From: Scilla litardierei | Lineage: Eukaryota > Streptophyta > Magnoliopsida > Asparagales > Asparagaceae | Assembly (NCBI GenBank): GCA_030789695.1 | Contig: CM061142.1 | Location: forward strand, 357,839,486-357,903,485 | Length of the DNA: 64,000 nt | Reading direction: 5' to 3' | Part shown: positions 1-10,107 of the stretch, piece by piece | Position numbering within the stretch: position 1 is the stretch's first letter | How the letters are laid out: every line of letters begins with the position of its first letter | Position numbers and translations under genes: made by a program | The notes under the pieces: model-generated | The model's input: only the letters and a program-made list of their open reading frames with translations | Databases searched by the model: none | What the model was told of the DNA's origin: nothing

Positions 1-861
1 TTGTCTTCCTGACTAACAAAAACATAACCTTTGGAGTTTAATGCGTATCGTTTAAAGATACATTTCCTTCCCCATGGCCCAAGTTTGCCATACTTATGGG
101 AGGAAATATGTGCGTTGAATGCACAAACTCAAGGTAAAATGTTTAAGTTAGGAGACATTTGGTTCCACAACTCATAAGGAGTGGAGCTAACTGATTTCGA
201 GGGTACGCGGTTTAAAATGAAAACGGTTGTCAATAATGCATCACCCCAGAAGGTGATTGGCAAGTTAGCTTGCGCCATCATTGAACAGACCATTTTTCAT
301 TAAAGTCCTATACCTCCTTTCTGCAACACCAATTTGTTGAGGAGTATAAGGCATAGTTACTTGATGTACTATGCCTTTTTCATCACAAAGTTCCTTTAAA
401 CTTGTTGATTGATATTCACCGCCCCTATCGGTTCGCATGACCTTAATCTTGCGATCTAATTGATTCTCCACTAAACTCATATAGTTTTTAAAGCAGGTTT
501 AGTGCTTTCACTTTTGTGGGATATCAAATAGATATTACCGAATCGGGTGAAATCATCAATTAAAAGTGATGAAATAGGACTTCCCGCGTCTTGTCTTGAC
601 ATTCATCGGACCATATATGTCCGAATGGATAAGCGGTAATGGAACCTTGGCCCTTGTGCCGGTTCCAAACGGCTTGCGACAAGATTTCCTTTCAAGGCAA
701 TGTTCGCAGGTCGACATTTCAACCTTTGAAACATTGGATAGAAGGCCACGTTTGGCAAGTCTATCCATACGCGTTAGTCTAATATGACCAAGCCTTGATT
801 GCCAACAAATTATATTAGACTCATTAGTCAAAGAATTTGTCTTAAGGAAATGAGAAATCAT
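1..861 (-). pseudogene. Copia integrase remnant (GAG-pre-integrase, core, C-terminal part)
   Basis: Three blocks in integrase order lie on the minus strand. 861-556 holds the GAG-pre-integrase zinc-binding region, with WQSRLGHI and a following CEHCLERK motif, leading to the DIYGPM start of the core. 480-265 holds the catalytic core, with the RTDRGGEYQS motif and the NGVAER-like IGVAERRYRT. About 240-1 has STPYELW followed by SHKYGKLGPWGRK, the C-terminal part of copia integrases. The blocks are separated by frame changes and stops, for example just below 556 and near 270 and 130. The integrase would join retroelement cDNA to host DNA; this copy cannot encode an active one. Identification is firm from the motifs. 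Confidence 0.85.
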
Positions 862-1014
862 ACATTGTACTTATTACAATGAATCCTTTAAATACATAAC
901 CCAGAACCAATAAAGGAATTATTACAAAAATAGGTCCATATTACAAACATGAAGGAACCAACCATTAACCAAGACCCAATAAATTGACCACAATTTTAAT
1001 ATTCCTTTGAATAT

Positions 1015-1216
1015 ATGGAATGAAGAGAACATCATGAAGTAGGATAGTGCGGCCGTTGTCCAAGACAAGCTTGCGAGTCCCAACGCCTTTCACTTCAACA
1101 CGTGTGTTGTTTCCTACATTGATCCACTTCATTCCTTGAGTATCCGGTGATACTCCACGAAGGACCGTCTGTCCTTTGCTATGTGGTCGGTGGCACCTGA
1201 ATCAATTATCCCAAAA
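1015..1216 (-). pseudogene. Copia aspartic protease remnant
   Basis: Just downstream of gag on the minus strand the frame reads IDSGATDHIAKDRRSF, the copia retropepsin active-site region (D-S-G-A). After one frame change near 1145 it continues with GMKWINVGNNTRVEVKGVGT and LHDVLF, typical of the rest of the domain. The protease frame differs by one from the gag frame, where a stop lies at 1202-1204, and the internal frameshift breaks it again. The enzyme would have cut the Gag-Pol polyprotein. Confidence 0.75.
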
Positions 1217-2128
1217 TGGATTAGATTCCACAAGAAATAGTGAACTAGAAACACATATGTAACTAGTATTACAAGTTACCTCGTCACTTCCACTCGTACA
1301 CGAACGAGCATAGTGACCGAGCTTGTTGCACTTGAAGCACTTGATTCTTTTCAAGTCTTTCTTCTTGTGCCATTTCTTGTGTCCACCCTTATGTTTGGGT
1401 TCCTTGGTAGACTCAGGTTGCTTATTACGTTCATTAGAAGACTTCGAACGATCTTTACGTTTCTTTCCCCCGTGTGAGGAACTAGCAACCATGTGCACTT
1501 CTGCACCTGGCTTGGCAGCCGCAAGCCGCTCTTCCTCTAATTCGAGGTGCTTGGAAACATCGTTGAAGGTCTTGATGCTCTCATTATGAGTGAGATGCAT
1601 CTTCATCTGATCCCACCCATTTGGTAGGGAACGTATGACTGCTTGGATTTGTTGCTCATCTGTGAGCACATGACCTGCGTCCTTTAACTCCGAGATAAGG
1701 TTCGCCATATGTCGCAGATGTTTCCCTATGGAATGATCTGGACGTTTCTTATATGTATCGAACTTTATAGTTAAGGCGCGAAGTTTGGACACCGATGTGC
1801 CACCGAACTTCTCCTCTAGCTTGGACCATATGTCCATAGCTAGGTCATGTTCTCGGAAGATGCACATTATGTCATCAGCCATACTGCTTAATAACGTAAT
1901 GCGCGCTATCTTATTCTTCTGAGACCAAGCATCAAAAGCTTCCTTGTCTCTTCGGTGTTGGGCCGTAGTGCCCAACTCGGGTTCAATCATTACGTTCTTT
2001 AGAGTTTCGAGCACTTCTTGCTCCTCTAAAACGTATTGTATCTTAATGGACCAAAGTTTGTAATTATCGCCGTTGAGTTTTTCACCTTTGTTTAACTCAG
2101 CGACGATATTCTTTGAAGCGGAAGACAT
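1202..2128 (-). pseudogene. Copia gag (UBN2-type) with CCHC zinc knuckle
   Basis: A long open frame on the minus strand. I choose the Met at 2128 (MSSASKNIVAELNKGEKL), because the more upstream Mets lie in AT-rich leader and copia gags start close to this motif. The N-terminal half has GDNYKLWSIKIQYVLEEQEV and the middle has KFGGTSVSKLRAL, both typical of plant copia gag (UBN2/DUF4219 families). A basic stretch of about 50 residues precedes the zinc knuckle CFKCNKLGHYARSC. The product would be the capsid and nucleocapsid protein. The frame ends at 1202, one frame away from the protease. Length, about 308 residues from this Met, is normal for gag alone; I list it as a pseudogene because the element is broken. 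Confidence 0.8.
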
Positions 2129-2283
2129 TTTACTTTTAAAATGCTGCAAAAGACACAAAACCGAAGGTTCGATCAAAAACATTGCATAAAAAATTCTTAA
2201 AATATAACTCCCACTTGAAATGATAATAGAATATTCCATTTGGATAGTTCTAAAATTCAAATCCCACTTGGAATTATATTATA

Positions 2284-2583
2284 TTTGATAAGTTACTTTC
2301 GAAAAATATTGAAGGTGTTGTTCTAGAATCGAAAAGGTCTCTATGATTCCAATCACCATCTAGAACAACTTTCAATATTCCCCCATCACTTATCAAACTA
2401 TAGTACTCTTATAGTACTAGCAGCGGAAAATAAGTATTTGATAAGTTACTTTCGAAAAATATTGAAGATGTTACTCTAGAATCGGAAAGGTCACTATGTT
2501 TCCAATCACCATCTAGAGTAACTTTCAATATTTCTCCCTCACTTTATCAAATGTTAGTACTCTTATAGTACTTAGCAGCGGAA
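2284..2583. repeat. Two tandem foldback units in copia E leader
   Basis: Two units of about 150 bp (2284-2432 and 2434-2583) each form a long imperfect inverted repeat: TTTGATAAGT...ATATTGAA pairs with TTCAATATT...ACTTATCAAA. Each unit ends with a small hairpin, GTACTCTTATAGTAC, followed by GCAGCGGAAAA. The inner stems differ between the units by two paired changes (GTTGTTCTAGA/TCTAGAACAAC versus GTTACTCTAGA/TCTAGAGTAAC), so pairing is kept. They lie between the LTR promoter and gag, which suggests an RNA structure in the leader. Confidence 0.8.
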
Positions 2584-2625
2584 AAGCGTTTTTGAAAACG
2601 TATTTTTCAAAACGAATATAAAATA

Positions 2626-2862
2626 CATTGGCTAATCTCCGTAGAGTAGAGCACAACGTCATAAGTTCATTGGCTAATCTCCGTAGAGTAGAGCACAATG
2701 ACATGGCTAATCTCGCATGAAGTAGAGCATTACGGCTAATCTTCAAGGAGTAGAGCACAATTTCATAAGTACATTGGCTAATCTCCGAAGAGTAGAGCAC
2801 AATGACTTGGCTAATCTCGCATGAAGTAGAGCACTATGGCTAATCTTCAAGGAGTAGAGCCC
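2626..2862. repeat. Minisatellite, GGCTAATCTCCGTAGAGTAG type
   Basis: Seven degenerate copies of a 26-36 bp unit containing GGCTAATCT, then C-rich or CGCATGAAG sequence, then AGTAGAGCAC. Short and long variants alternate. It continues the repeat-rich leader of copia E. A related GGGCTAATCG element recurs near 2926-2940. Confidence 0.8.
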
Positions 2863-3023
2863 AAGTTAAAAAACTTCATTCAAACGTTAGTCCCGTATGA
2901 ACTAGTCGGCACTGTGGTTAGCCCCGTATGGGCTAATCGACACATTCGAGTTTGACCAATGCCTTTTGTCACCCCGTATGGGTCATTTGGCAAGTTTGCA
3001 ATCGACCCAGACCATCTGTCGGA

Positions 3024-3058
3024 TTGGTCGACCAAAAACACAAAATTGGTCGACCAAT
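3024..3058. repeat. Paired palindromes ATTGGTCGACCAA(T)
   Basis: Two copies of the palindrome TTGGTCGACCAA stand about 22 bp apart (3024-3035 and 3045-3058, the second extended to ATTGGTCGACCAAT). They lie in the leader or LTR of copia E, downstream of its TATA box on the minus strand. Confidence 0.8.
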
Positions 3059-3077
3059 ATTCGAACTGCAACTTCTC

Positions 3078-3478
3078 CCGGCCAGGGCCTCTGCCCTGGC
3101 CGGGGCTTGGCCAATGGCCGGCCAGGGCCTCTGCCTTGGCCGGCCAGGGGGCCTCCCCCCCTCGGCCAGGGCCGGCCAGGCCCTGGCCTCTGCCAGGGCC
3201 GGCCGGCCAGGCCACTGGCCGGGGCCAGGGCTCCTGCCCTGGCCTCGGCCAGGCCCTGGCCTCTGCCAGGGCCGGCCGGCCAGGCCACTGGCCGGGGCCA
3301 GGGCTCCTGCCTTGGCCTCGGCCAGGCCCTGGCCTGAGGCCAGGGCGCTGCCCTGGCCTCTTGCCAGGGCGGCCTGGCCGCTGGCCGGGGCCAGGGCTCC
3401 TGCCCTGGCCTCGGCCAGGCCCTGGCCTGAGGCCAGGGCGCCGGCCCTGGCCTCTGCCAGGGCCAGGCCGGCCCTGGC
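3078..3478. repeat. Extremely GC-rich minisatellite of GGCCAGGCCCTGGCC units
   Basis: About 400 bp built almost entirely from permutations of GGCCAGG, CCCTGGCC, CTCTGCCAGGGCC and GGCCGG, with higher-order units near 60 bp (compare 3175-3240 with 3241-3306). It sits in otherwise AT-rich DNA inside the leader or LTR of copia E. Open frames in several registers are a by-product of this composition (Gly, Pro, Ala, Arg repeats), not genes. Confidence 0.9.
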
Positions 3479-3753
3479 AGTACAAAACAGAGTTAGGATC
3501 GATAATATGAAGTGTAGACTTACGCTTGCGTACGCTGCACGGTAGTCTACGAACTTCGCCTTCGGATTCGCCACGACGGATCGAGTCTACTCACGAACGG
3601 AGTAAGGCTACTAATCCCACAATCTAAATCTCTATTTTAGATTAAGAACTTGGATGGAGGGAGAGGAAATATTTCTGCAGAGCTTCGCTATGAAGAAGAT
3701 GCATGCATGAATTTCATGCAAAAATGTGTAAGGAAAATGGCTACCCTTGGGTC

Positions 3754-3763
3754 TTATTTATAG
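3754..3763 (-). promoter_or_regulatory. Candidate TATA box of copia E LTR
   Basis: Minus strand CTATAAATAA, about 315 bp inside the LTR start at 4077. This is the normal place for a U3 promoter. Transcription would start near 3725 and run left through the repeat-rich leader into gag. Confidence 0.55.
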
Positions 3764-4082
3764 CCCCCAAGGTAGTTATTTTAGGGTAAGTTGTTCCTTT
3801 GGAACAACTTAATTAAGGTGTACCATGATACATGGCACATTATAAGCTTAAGTTGTACCATATGCATGGTACAACATAAGCTTAAGATATTCCCCCTTTA
3901 TTAGCCATATGTCGCATGCACTTATGCATATATAATGCGACTTTCCCGCTCATACAGAGATCCTCTCCGCAAGGGAACAGATTCCCTTTGCACATGACTT
4001 CGTGTGCGCGACGTTCGAGGTCCGTATTCCCTCGTACATTCCCCACAAGGGTGTACAAACGTCTTCCATATCCAACATGGAG

Positions 4083-4835
4083 AACCATTAATCATCACAT
4101 AGTAAGTCGGCATTGAAATGCATTCCTTGATCCAACTAATGAAAGTATATCCGAACCCCATCTGATGCAAAATAAAATATACAAACTCCCTATTTACGCT
4201 GTCAAAAGCCATTCTGAGATCTAGTTTCAGACATGCTCTGGCACCCATGGGATTGCTAAAGTCTCTAATCTGCTCATGGGCTAGAAGGGTGCAGTCAGAT
4301 ATAAGTCTACCTTGTAAGAAAGCAGCTTGATTCGGGGAGACTAGATCATGAATAATCATCTTCAGTCTGTTGCAGATAATTTTGCTAATAATCTTGTATA
4401 TAACATTGCAACAGGCAATAGGCCTGTAATCACTAAGGCAGGAAGCATTAGAGTTTTTTGGGACAAGGGTTAAGAAAGTATGATTAACCTGGCGAAGAAG
4501 TGAGCCTGATCTGAAAAAAGATTGTACCGCCTCCACAACGTCAGCTCCAATTAGATTCCAGTTGTGCTGAAAGAAGAACCCATTATACCCTTTTGGGCCC
4601 ACTGCTTTGGAAGGCCCAATTTGGTGGACTGCCACTTTAACCTCTTCTGCAGTGACCCTTCTTTCCAGCCAACTAGCTGCTTCATGTTTCACACTCCTTT
4701 TGGGGACTAGATTAGGAAATACTCTCCAGTATTGAGATTGGTTGTATAGTCCTTCATAAAAATTAGATGCTTCAGATTTTATATCATTGTAGGACTTACT
4801 CTGAATAGCATTTTCATCCACTGCTTTTCTAAAAG
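4083..4835 (-). pseudogene. LINE ORF2 fragment: start of reverse transcriptase
   Basis: An open minus-strand frame from about 4835 to 4085 encodes the segment before and into a plant LINE (RTE/L1-type) reverse transcriptase. Landmarks in order are FYEGLYNQ, the KAVGPKGYNGFFFQ region, LVPKNSNASCLSDYRPIACC, AAFLQGRLISDCTLL and LRMAFDSVNREF. It stops at ...INGSP exactly where the copia E LTR begins (4077). The rest of the RT, including its YADD-box region, must lie beyond copia E, outside the window. The residues upstream of about 4835 on this frame are antisense to the plus-strand LINE, not part of this copy. Confidence 0.85.
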
Positions 4836-6736
4836 ACAGGTTACTTGCAGATTGCACTCTTCTTGCCCATGAACAGATTCGAGATTTTAGCAATCCTATG
4901 GGATCCAGAAGCTGTTTTAAATTGGACATTCGAAAGGCATTTGACAGTGTTAATAGGGAGTTCATACTTTTTCTCCTTCACCAGATGGGCTTCAGATATA
5001 CCTTCATTAATTGGATTTCTCAGTGCATATCCACCCATATGTTCTTAGTTTTAATTGATGGTTCCCCTGAAGGTTACTTTGGCTCCAATAGAGGTTTGCG
5101 CCAGGGCGACCCCCTTTCTCCGTATCTGTTTGTCCTCGTAATGGAAGCCTTCTCCCTCCTCATGTGTATGGCTGACTCTACTGGTGCAATGCATCCATTG
5201 CGTAGAACTGGATCAATATCTCATCTCCTCTTTGTGGATGATCTTTTAGTTTTCTGACGTGCAAATGCACATTCTTTTCGGGGTCTAAAGGATTTACTTG
5301 TGAAGTTTAATCTCATGTCGGGTCTTCATATTAATTGGGATAAGAGTTCTGCAATTTTCAGTAAGGGGGTACGTAATGCGAGAAGCTTATCTGATATGCT
5401 GGGAATTAAAATGGTCTCCTCTTTAACTACCTACTTGGGTCTCCCCCTTTCATCTAACTACCCCAGAGCATCTATGTTCTCTAGACTGGTCGATAAATGT
5501 AAAATGAGGCTTCTTGGGTGGTCTTCTTCACTGCTTTTTGTTGCTGGGAAAATTGAATTGGTCCGCTCTGTCATATACGGTATGGTTGCTTTCTGGATGC
5601 AAGCTTATTGCTTTCCTCCTTCTGTTATTAGAGCAATCAACTTAGTTTGCAGGAAATTTATTTGGGGTTGGAGAAATATTTGGGCCTGGCATGATATGTG
5701 TACTCCTAAACTCGTTGGTGGCGTGGGTCTGAGGCATTTGGCGGACTTGAATGTGTCCTCTGGTGTTCGTTTGACTTGGAGATTGCTTTCTAATAAAGGA
5801 ATTTGGGCAAATTATATGAGAAGGCGAAATTCTGTGGTTGAAAGTGGGTTTTATTCTGCCAAATCAGCCCCAACACACTCTGGAACTTGGACATTCATGC
5901 TTAAAAACCGTCACCTTTCACACCAACTGATCAAACGCACTATCAATGATGGGAAGTCAACTTCATTCTGGTTTGATAACTGGCATCCGAGGGGGCCGCT
6001 TTACCTATTACAAGATCCGAATGCGGGAACTGAAAAAGCTCGGGTTAGGGATTTCTGGAATGGAGATGTATGGATTAATGTGCCGCATATCCCTGGAGTT
6101 GGTAACCCACTACAGAATGTCACTTTGTGTGAAGAAGCTGATGCTTGGACTTGGGCTTCAGGGTGCTGCTCCTCATTGCGGGAGATCTGGGAGAAATCTC
6201 AAGAAAGCCGGCATGTGTTTCCCTATTTTGATTGTGTTTGGTTCAAGCAACATGTGCCGAAGTTCTCTCTTGCTTTGCTAAGGGCTCTGCTAGGGAAACT
6301 ATTAACCAAGGATCGGCTATACAGATGGGGAAGCGTCCCAAATCAATCATGTGTTCTCTGTTCTGGTAATGGGGTGGAGAGTATTGACCATATCTACTTT
6401 GAATGTGATTATACTAAATACATACTTGCTAGGACTCTTCTTAAGCTCGGTATTGCAAATCAGGTGCCATTATCACTTTCAGCAGTATGTGATCTTGTTC
6501 TATCCAGATTTAATAAGAGGGATCCAGTAAGTGTTTTGGCTAAAATTGCCTTATCTTCTATGGTCTGGCATATATGGAAGCAGCGCAACAAGCGTATCTT
6601 TGAGGAGAAGTTCACAACAAAGACTAGTTTGTTCGAGGAAATCACGGCGGATGTCAAAATTGCACTTTGCAGTTTAGAATATGATGATGTGTCTGACACA
6701 ACCCCTTTTGCAAATTGGGGTCTTGTAGCTGACTAG
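4820..6736 (+). pseudogene. LINE ORF2 3' half: reverse transcriptase and zf-RVT region
   Basis: Coding similarity begins near 4820 (AFLKDRLLADCTLLAHEQ) and runs in one frame to the stop at 6734-6736. Landmarks are KLDIRKAFDSVNREF, GLRQGDPLSPYLFVLVMEA, then the catalytic box as FVDD (LLFVDDLLVF), then GLHINWDKS and YLGLPL. The C-terminal zf-RVT domain shows RLYRWG, the cysteine/histidine cluster CVLCSGNGVESIDHIYFEC and VWHIWKQRNKRIF. An in-frame TGA at 5255-5257, where serine is expected, is the only stop after the shared segment. The endonuclease and RT start are missing, the usual 5' truncation of LINEs. The product would copy LINE RNA at a nicked target. Confidence 0.9.
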
Positions 6737-6933
6737 TTTTGAACCTTGTTCTTAGACTGTAGTACTTGTTGTATTATACTTTGATACTCATTCCTAACTA
6801 GTGGGGGTAGTTACTAATATTTGGTAGAGGGTGACGGCACTTGTGCCCTATCCCCTTTCCTTTATTATGATTGCTTCTCACTTGTCTAGGAATGTTGTAT
6901 GTTTTGATATTAATAAAGACTAACCATTACATG

Positions 6934-7016
<83 letters not shown>
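6737..7016 (+). mobile_element. LINE 3' UTR and (AT)n tail
   Basis: About 200 bp of non-coding sequence follow the ORF2 stop, ending in a candidate polyadenylation context (TTAATAAAGAC near 6910). A pure (AT)n tract of about 80 bp (6936-7016) comes next. The tract may have grown from the LINE's A-rich tail or be an unrelated microsatellite. Confidence 0.6.
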
Positions 7017-7021
<5 letters not shown>

Positions 7022-8396
7022 CTAAACAGAAATTAAAAAATCCTAAGCTATAAGATGGAAGGATCTCCTCAAATATTCCTTCAAATAAATCGAAATTATA
7101 GATCGAAGATACCGTGGTTCCTTGCAACAGTACCAAAAACTAACATGCAATACAACAAATTCCAATTATCAAGAGTACGAATTCAATAAGAAAGCTACCA
7201 CCTTTCAAAAGGTGAAGTAATGGTTTTAAAGGTTTTGAATACTAAAAAGTCAACCTAAAATAATTACAAAGAAGTAATGATATGATATCAATCAAAAGAG
7301 AATGTGCCGATTATGATTTCATTAGGGTGTTTGCAATATCTGAATATTAATTTATTTTCGATAACCTAAAGTTTCATCCGGTTAGGGCATGAAAACGTCG
7401 TAAAATATAACAATCAAGCTTAATAAAATAATGTCATATGTAATCAAGTGAAATATTGCTTTCTTGAGGAATCTAAGCAAGGGTGCCCGCTAGGGTCACT
7501 ATACGTCTCCTAGGATCATATCTCAAATAAGCTCACTAAGGTCATATTTGATTTAAGCATGTTCACGTCGACAATGATCACACTCAAATAAATATGTAAA
7601 TATCGATACAAAACTCAATATATCATGAAATTAGGGCAAAAAAGACATAAATAGCAAAGATCACATAACCCTAACTACATCACAACCAACACATAAGAGA
7701 TTTATCCAAACATTGAGAGAAAAGATTCAATCTTTATTAATGAAAACATCATCTTTAATTACTAATATAATGAATAAAACTCAATGCAAAAAGATAGAAA
7801 CTTTATCACCAATTTGCTTCAATTGAACCCGTGATCTCCATCACAAAGTATCTCCTTATTTAGATCCTTCTTCTCCTCCTTGGAATAAGCCATCAATTAT
7901 TCGGGGAGAGAGAAAATTTGCTAGTATCTGATATCTGCATGGGCTGGCCTCTCTTGTGCTTATATAGATTATTTAAAACCCTAGAAATAACGAAACTGCC
8001 CTTATTAAGTCTACCCCATCATGCTTGTATGGATTAGTCGACTACACCATTGGAAGTAGTTGACTGATCAACATATTAGTCCACTACTGGCCAAGGTGTA
8101 GTTGACTACTTCTGACTGGCTTTTTCCCAGAGTTTAGTTTTCTAGTAGACTAGATACATTGCATAATCAACTAATGGCTAGTGTTTGTCCTTTTGCATCG
8201 TTTGTCTTCGTTTTGACATGAAAATCATTAGAAGATAAATATAAGACGTAAAAAATGATATTTTGTACATAAATAAAGGTTCTGATCCAATATTAAATGA
8301 TGTTCTAAAAACACTAGTATTAAAGGTTAAATAATCACACTTTTTGCACAAGATGATGGTATAAATATGCAATATTTACGTCGAATAGCCCCATAT

Positions 8397-8397
<1 letters not shown>
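7017..8397. other. AT-rich DNA with a possible LTR fragment
   Basis: No supported coding region. 7017-7800 shows nothing I recognise. From about 7830 to 8160 the minus strand looks like an LTR: AATCTATATAAG (7960-7970) could be a TATA box. Around 8031-8160 there are repeated GTAGTTGACTAC-like sequences, including the palindrome TAGTCGACTA (8035-8044) and GTTGACTGATCAAC. No TG...CA ends or target duplication were identified. Confidence 0.35.

Positions 8398-8463
<66 letters not shown>
8398..8463. repeat. (CT)33 microsatellite
   Basis: An uninterrupted CT dinucleotide run of 66 bp, followed by further CT-rich sequence to about 8532. Confidence 0.97.
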
Positions 8464-8465
<2 letters not shown>

Positions 8466-9345
8466 CGAAGATCGGCGATCTCTCTTACGACTACCGACGG
8501 CTTTTCTCCTACCGTCTCTCTCTCTCACTCTCATATCCTTTAGGGTTTTGCTTGGGGGAAGTAAAGATGGACGACAGGGTCTCAGGGTTCCTCTCAGGAG
8601 AAAGGGGAGGCTAGGGGAGCTCACGGTGGTCGTGGGGTTGCGTTGTAGAGGGGGAGACAGCCAAGGCTGATGGTGGTGGTTGGTGACCGAGGGGATTGTG
8701 GAGGGGTCTCGGGGGTCTCAGCACATTAGGCATAGGAGAAGGGGAGGTTCGGTGGTTCGTAGGTGCTCTGGGGGGTTGTTGGGGAGAGGAGAGTGCTTGG
8801 GATTGTGGCGGAGCTCGTGCTGCTATAGGTTGAGTTAAGGGGATACTGCAGTGATTGCAGAGGCTGGTTTGGCTAGCATCAGAGCTTGGTTGGGTGATGT
8901 GGGTGGAGGGGAGTACCACAAATTATTGGGAGGCTGTTCAAGCTTAGTGACAGTGCCACAATTTGGGGGTGGGGTATTGGGTTGTGTTAGTGAAGAGAGG
9001 AAGAAGAAGGAAATCATGATGATGATTGATGTTATTGTTATTGGAAGAAGATGAAGAAGGAGATAATGATGATGATGATGGTGATGATGTTATTGTGGTT
9101 GTTGGTGGGTGCTCGGTTGGTGGGGTGTTGTGCATGGGTGGCTTTGGCTGTAGGTTGATGGTAGAAGAAAATGATGAATGTGATGATGTTGTTGTTGAGG
9201 GGGGCAGGGGGGTCAACCCCTACTCTTCCCATATCCTCCTTAGTCTGAGGAGGATATGGGAGGATGGTGTGGCGCCCCCCCTCCATACATATTCCAAAAA
9301 ATTAGGAGGAAGCAGGGGTGACGGTCGAATGATTATGACGTGTCA
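8464..9345. other. G-rich block, no supported gene
   Basis: About 880 bp with many GGGG and GGTGG runs on the plus strand and GAT/GAA trinucleotide repeats at 9014-9100. Open frames on both strands give only Ser/Leu, Pro/Thr or Asp/Val low-complexity peptides. The composition resembles the G-rich part of the element D LTRs (11880-13020), but I see no clear alignment. It may be a fragment of an unrelated LTR. Confidence 0.4.
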
Positions 9346-10107
9346 AATATAACTTCAAACTTTTTGTTTGAAATTTAGAATATGTTATCATACACACACA
9401 TATAGTTTTATTCGAGCCGTAAATTTTTATATTAAATAAATATTACATGTAGTATACACGTATTACATGTGAGCACGAATCAGTTGACTGTATCGAAACC
9501 CTTGTATTCCATTCTAGCACCTGATTTATGGTCGCATATGATTAGAAAATTACATATGAATATTTATTATATCTGTCTAGTATAGAAAGGTCAGATATGG
9601 AAATGTATCGCGTAAAATTGGATCCTAATTTAGCTGTTTGTGTGTTCTTTCATTTCAGAGAGCATCGGTTGCACGTATTCGTTGTTATTCATGTACCAAT
9701 CCTATATGTGTACTCGGAGAACAACATGTATTTGCTACCGAAATTTTCATGAAAGAAAATTCAGACAAACGCATAAATTAGGATACAACATGATACGTTT
9801 GCATATTTAATGGGATATATGTCTTCCCATTTGCAGTTAGTAATGAAATGAAAGTGCATACAAACACACTAGGATACATGTGTTATATCAACTAAACTTA
9901 TATCTCATTCTCAAATATATTGCAGATGCTGTTGGTTCCTGACAAGTCATTTCTGAAAATATCAAATGAAGATAGGCACACCGACTATTAATATTAAGTT
10001 ATGATATAAGCATTTTTAGCATACTGACACTAACCCAACACGCTTGTCAAGTGGCGATATTTATTGTCCTTGCAAGTATTGGCAGAACAATTTTAAAGCT
10101 CATAAGG
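9346..10107. other. AT-rich stretch without recognisable features
   Basis: I see no coding, repeat or transposon end signal here. The five bases next to element D (TAAGG, 10103-10107) would be one half of its target duplication. The matching half is missing because the far end of D is lost. Confidence 0.4.

Larger units (their letters stand above)
1..4077 (-). mobile_element. Ty1/copia retrotransposon E, 5' part (runs off left edge)
   Basis: Read on the minus strand the order is 5' LTR and leader, gag, protease, then integrase, which is the copia order; reverse transcriptase and RNase H would lie left of position 1. The LTR starts with TGTTGGATATGG at 4077, immediately next to LINE coding sequence, so the element inserted into that LINE. 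The target duplication is predicted to be CTCCA (4078-4082 read on minus) but the other end is outside the window. The inner edge of the LTR and a standard initiator-Met PBS were not found. Every coding domain is frameshifted or stopped, so this copy is dead. Confidence 0.85.

Noticed and set aside
2340..2365. Minus-strand GATTGGAATCATAGAGACC as the copia E primer binding site
   Set aside because: It only loosely resembles TGGTATCAGAGC, occurs in both tandem foldback units, and no LTR end in CA precedes it.
2880..3574. Overlapping Gly/Pro/Ala/Arg-rich proteins on both strands
   Set aside because: All are translations of the GC-rich minisatellite; several frames on both strands are open because the repeat lacks stop words.
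4083..5257. A single LINE with a twin-priming inversion
   Set aside because: The overlapping RT segments are too different from each other to come from one RNA.
6927..7136. Open frame with Ile-Tyr repeat
   Set aside because: Translation of the (AT)n tract.
8376..9352. Proteins in the CT/G-rich block
   Set aside because: Low-complexity Ser-Leu, Arg-Glu, Asp-Val and Pro-Thr peptides from simple repeats, with no conserved motif.
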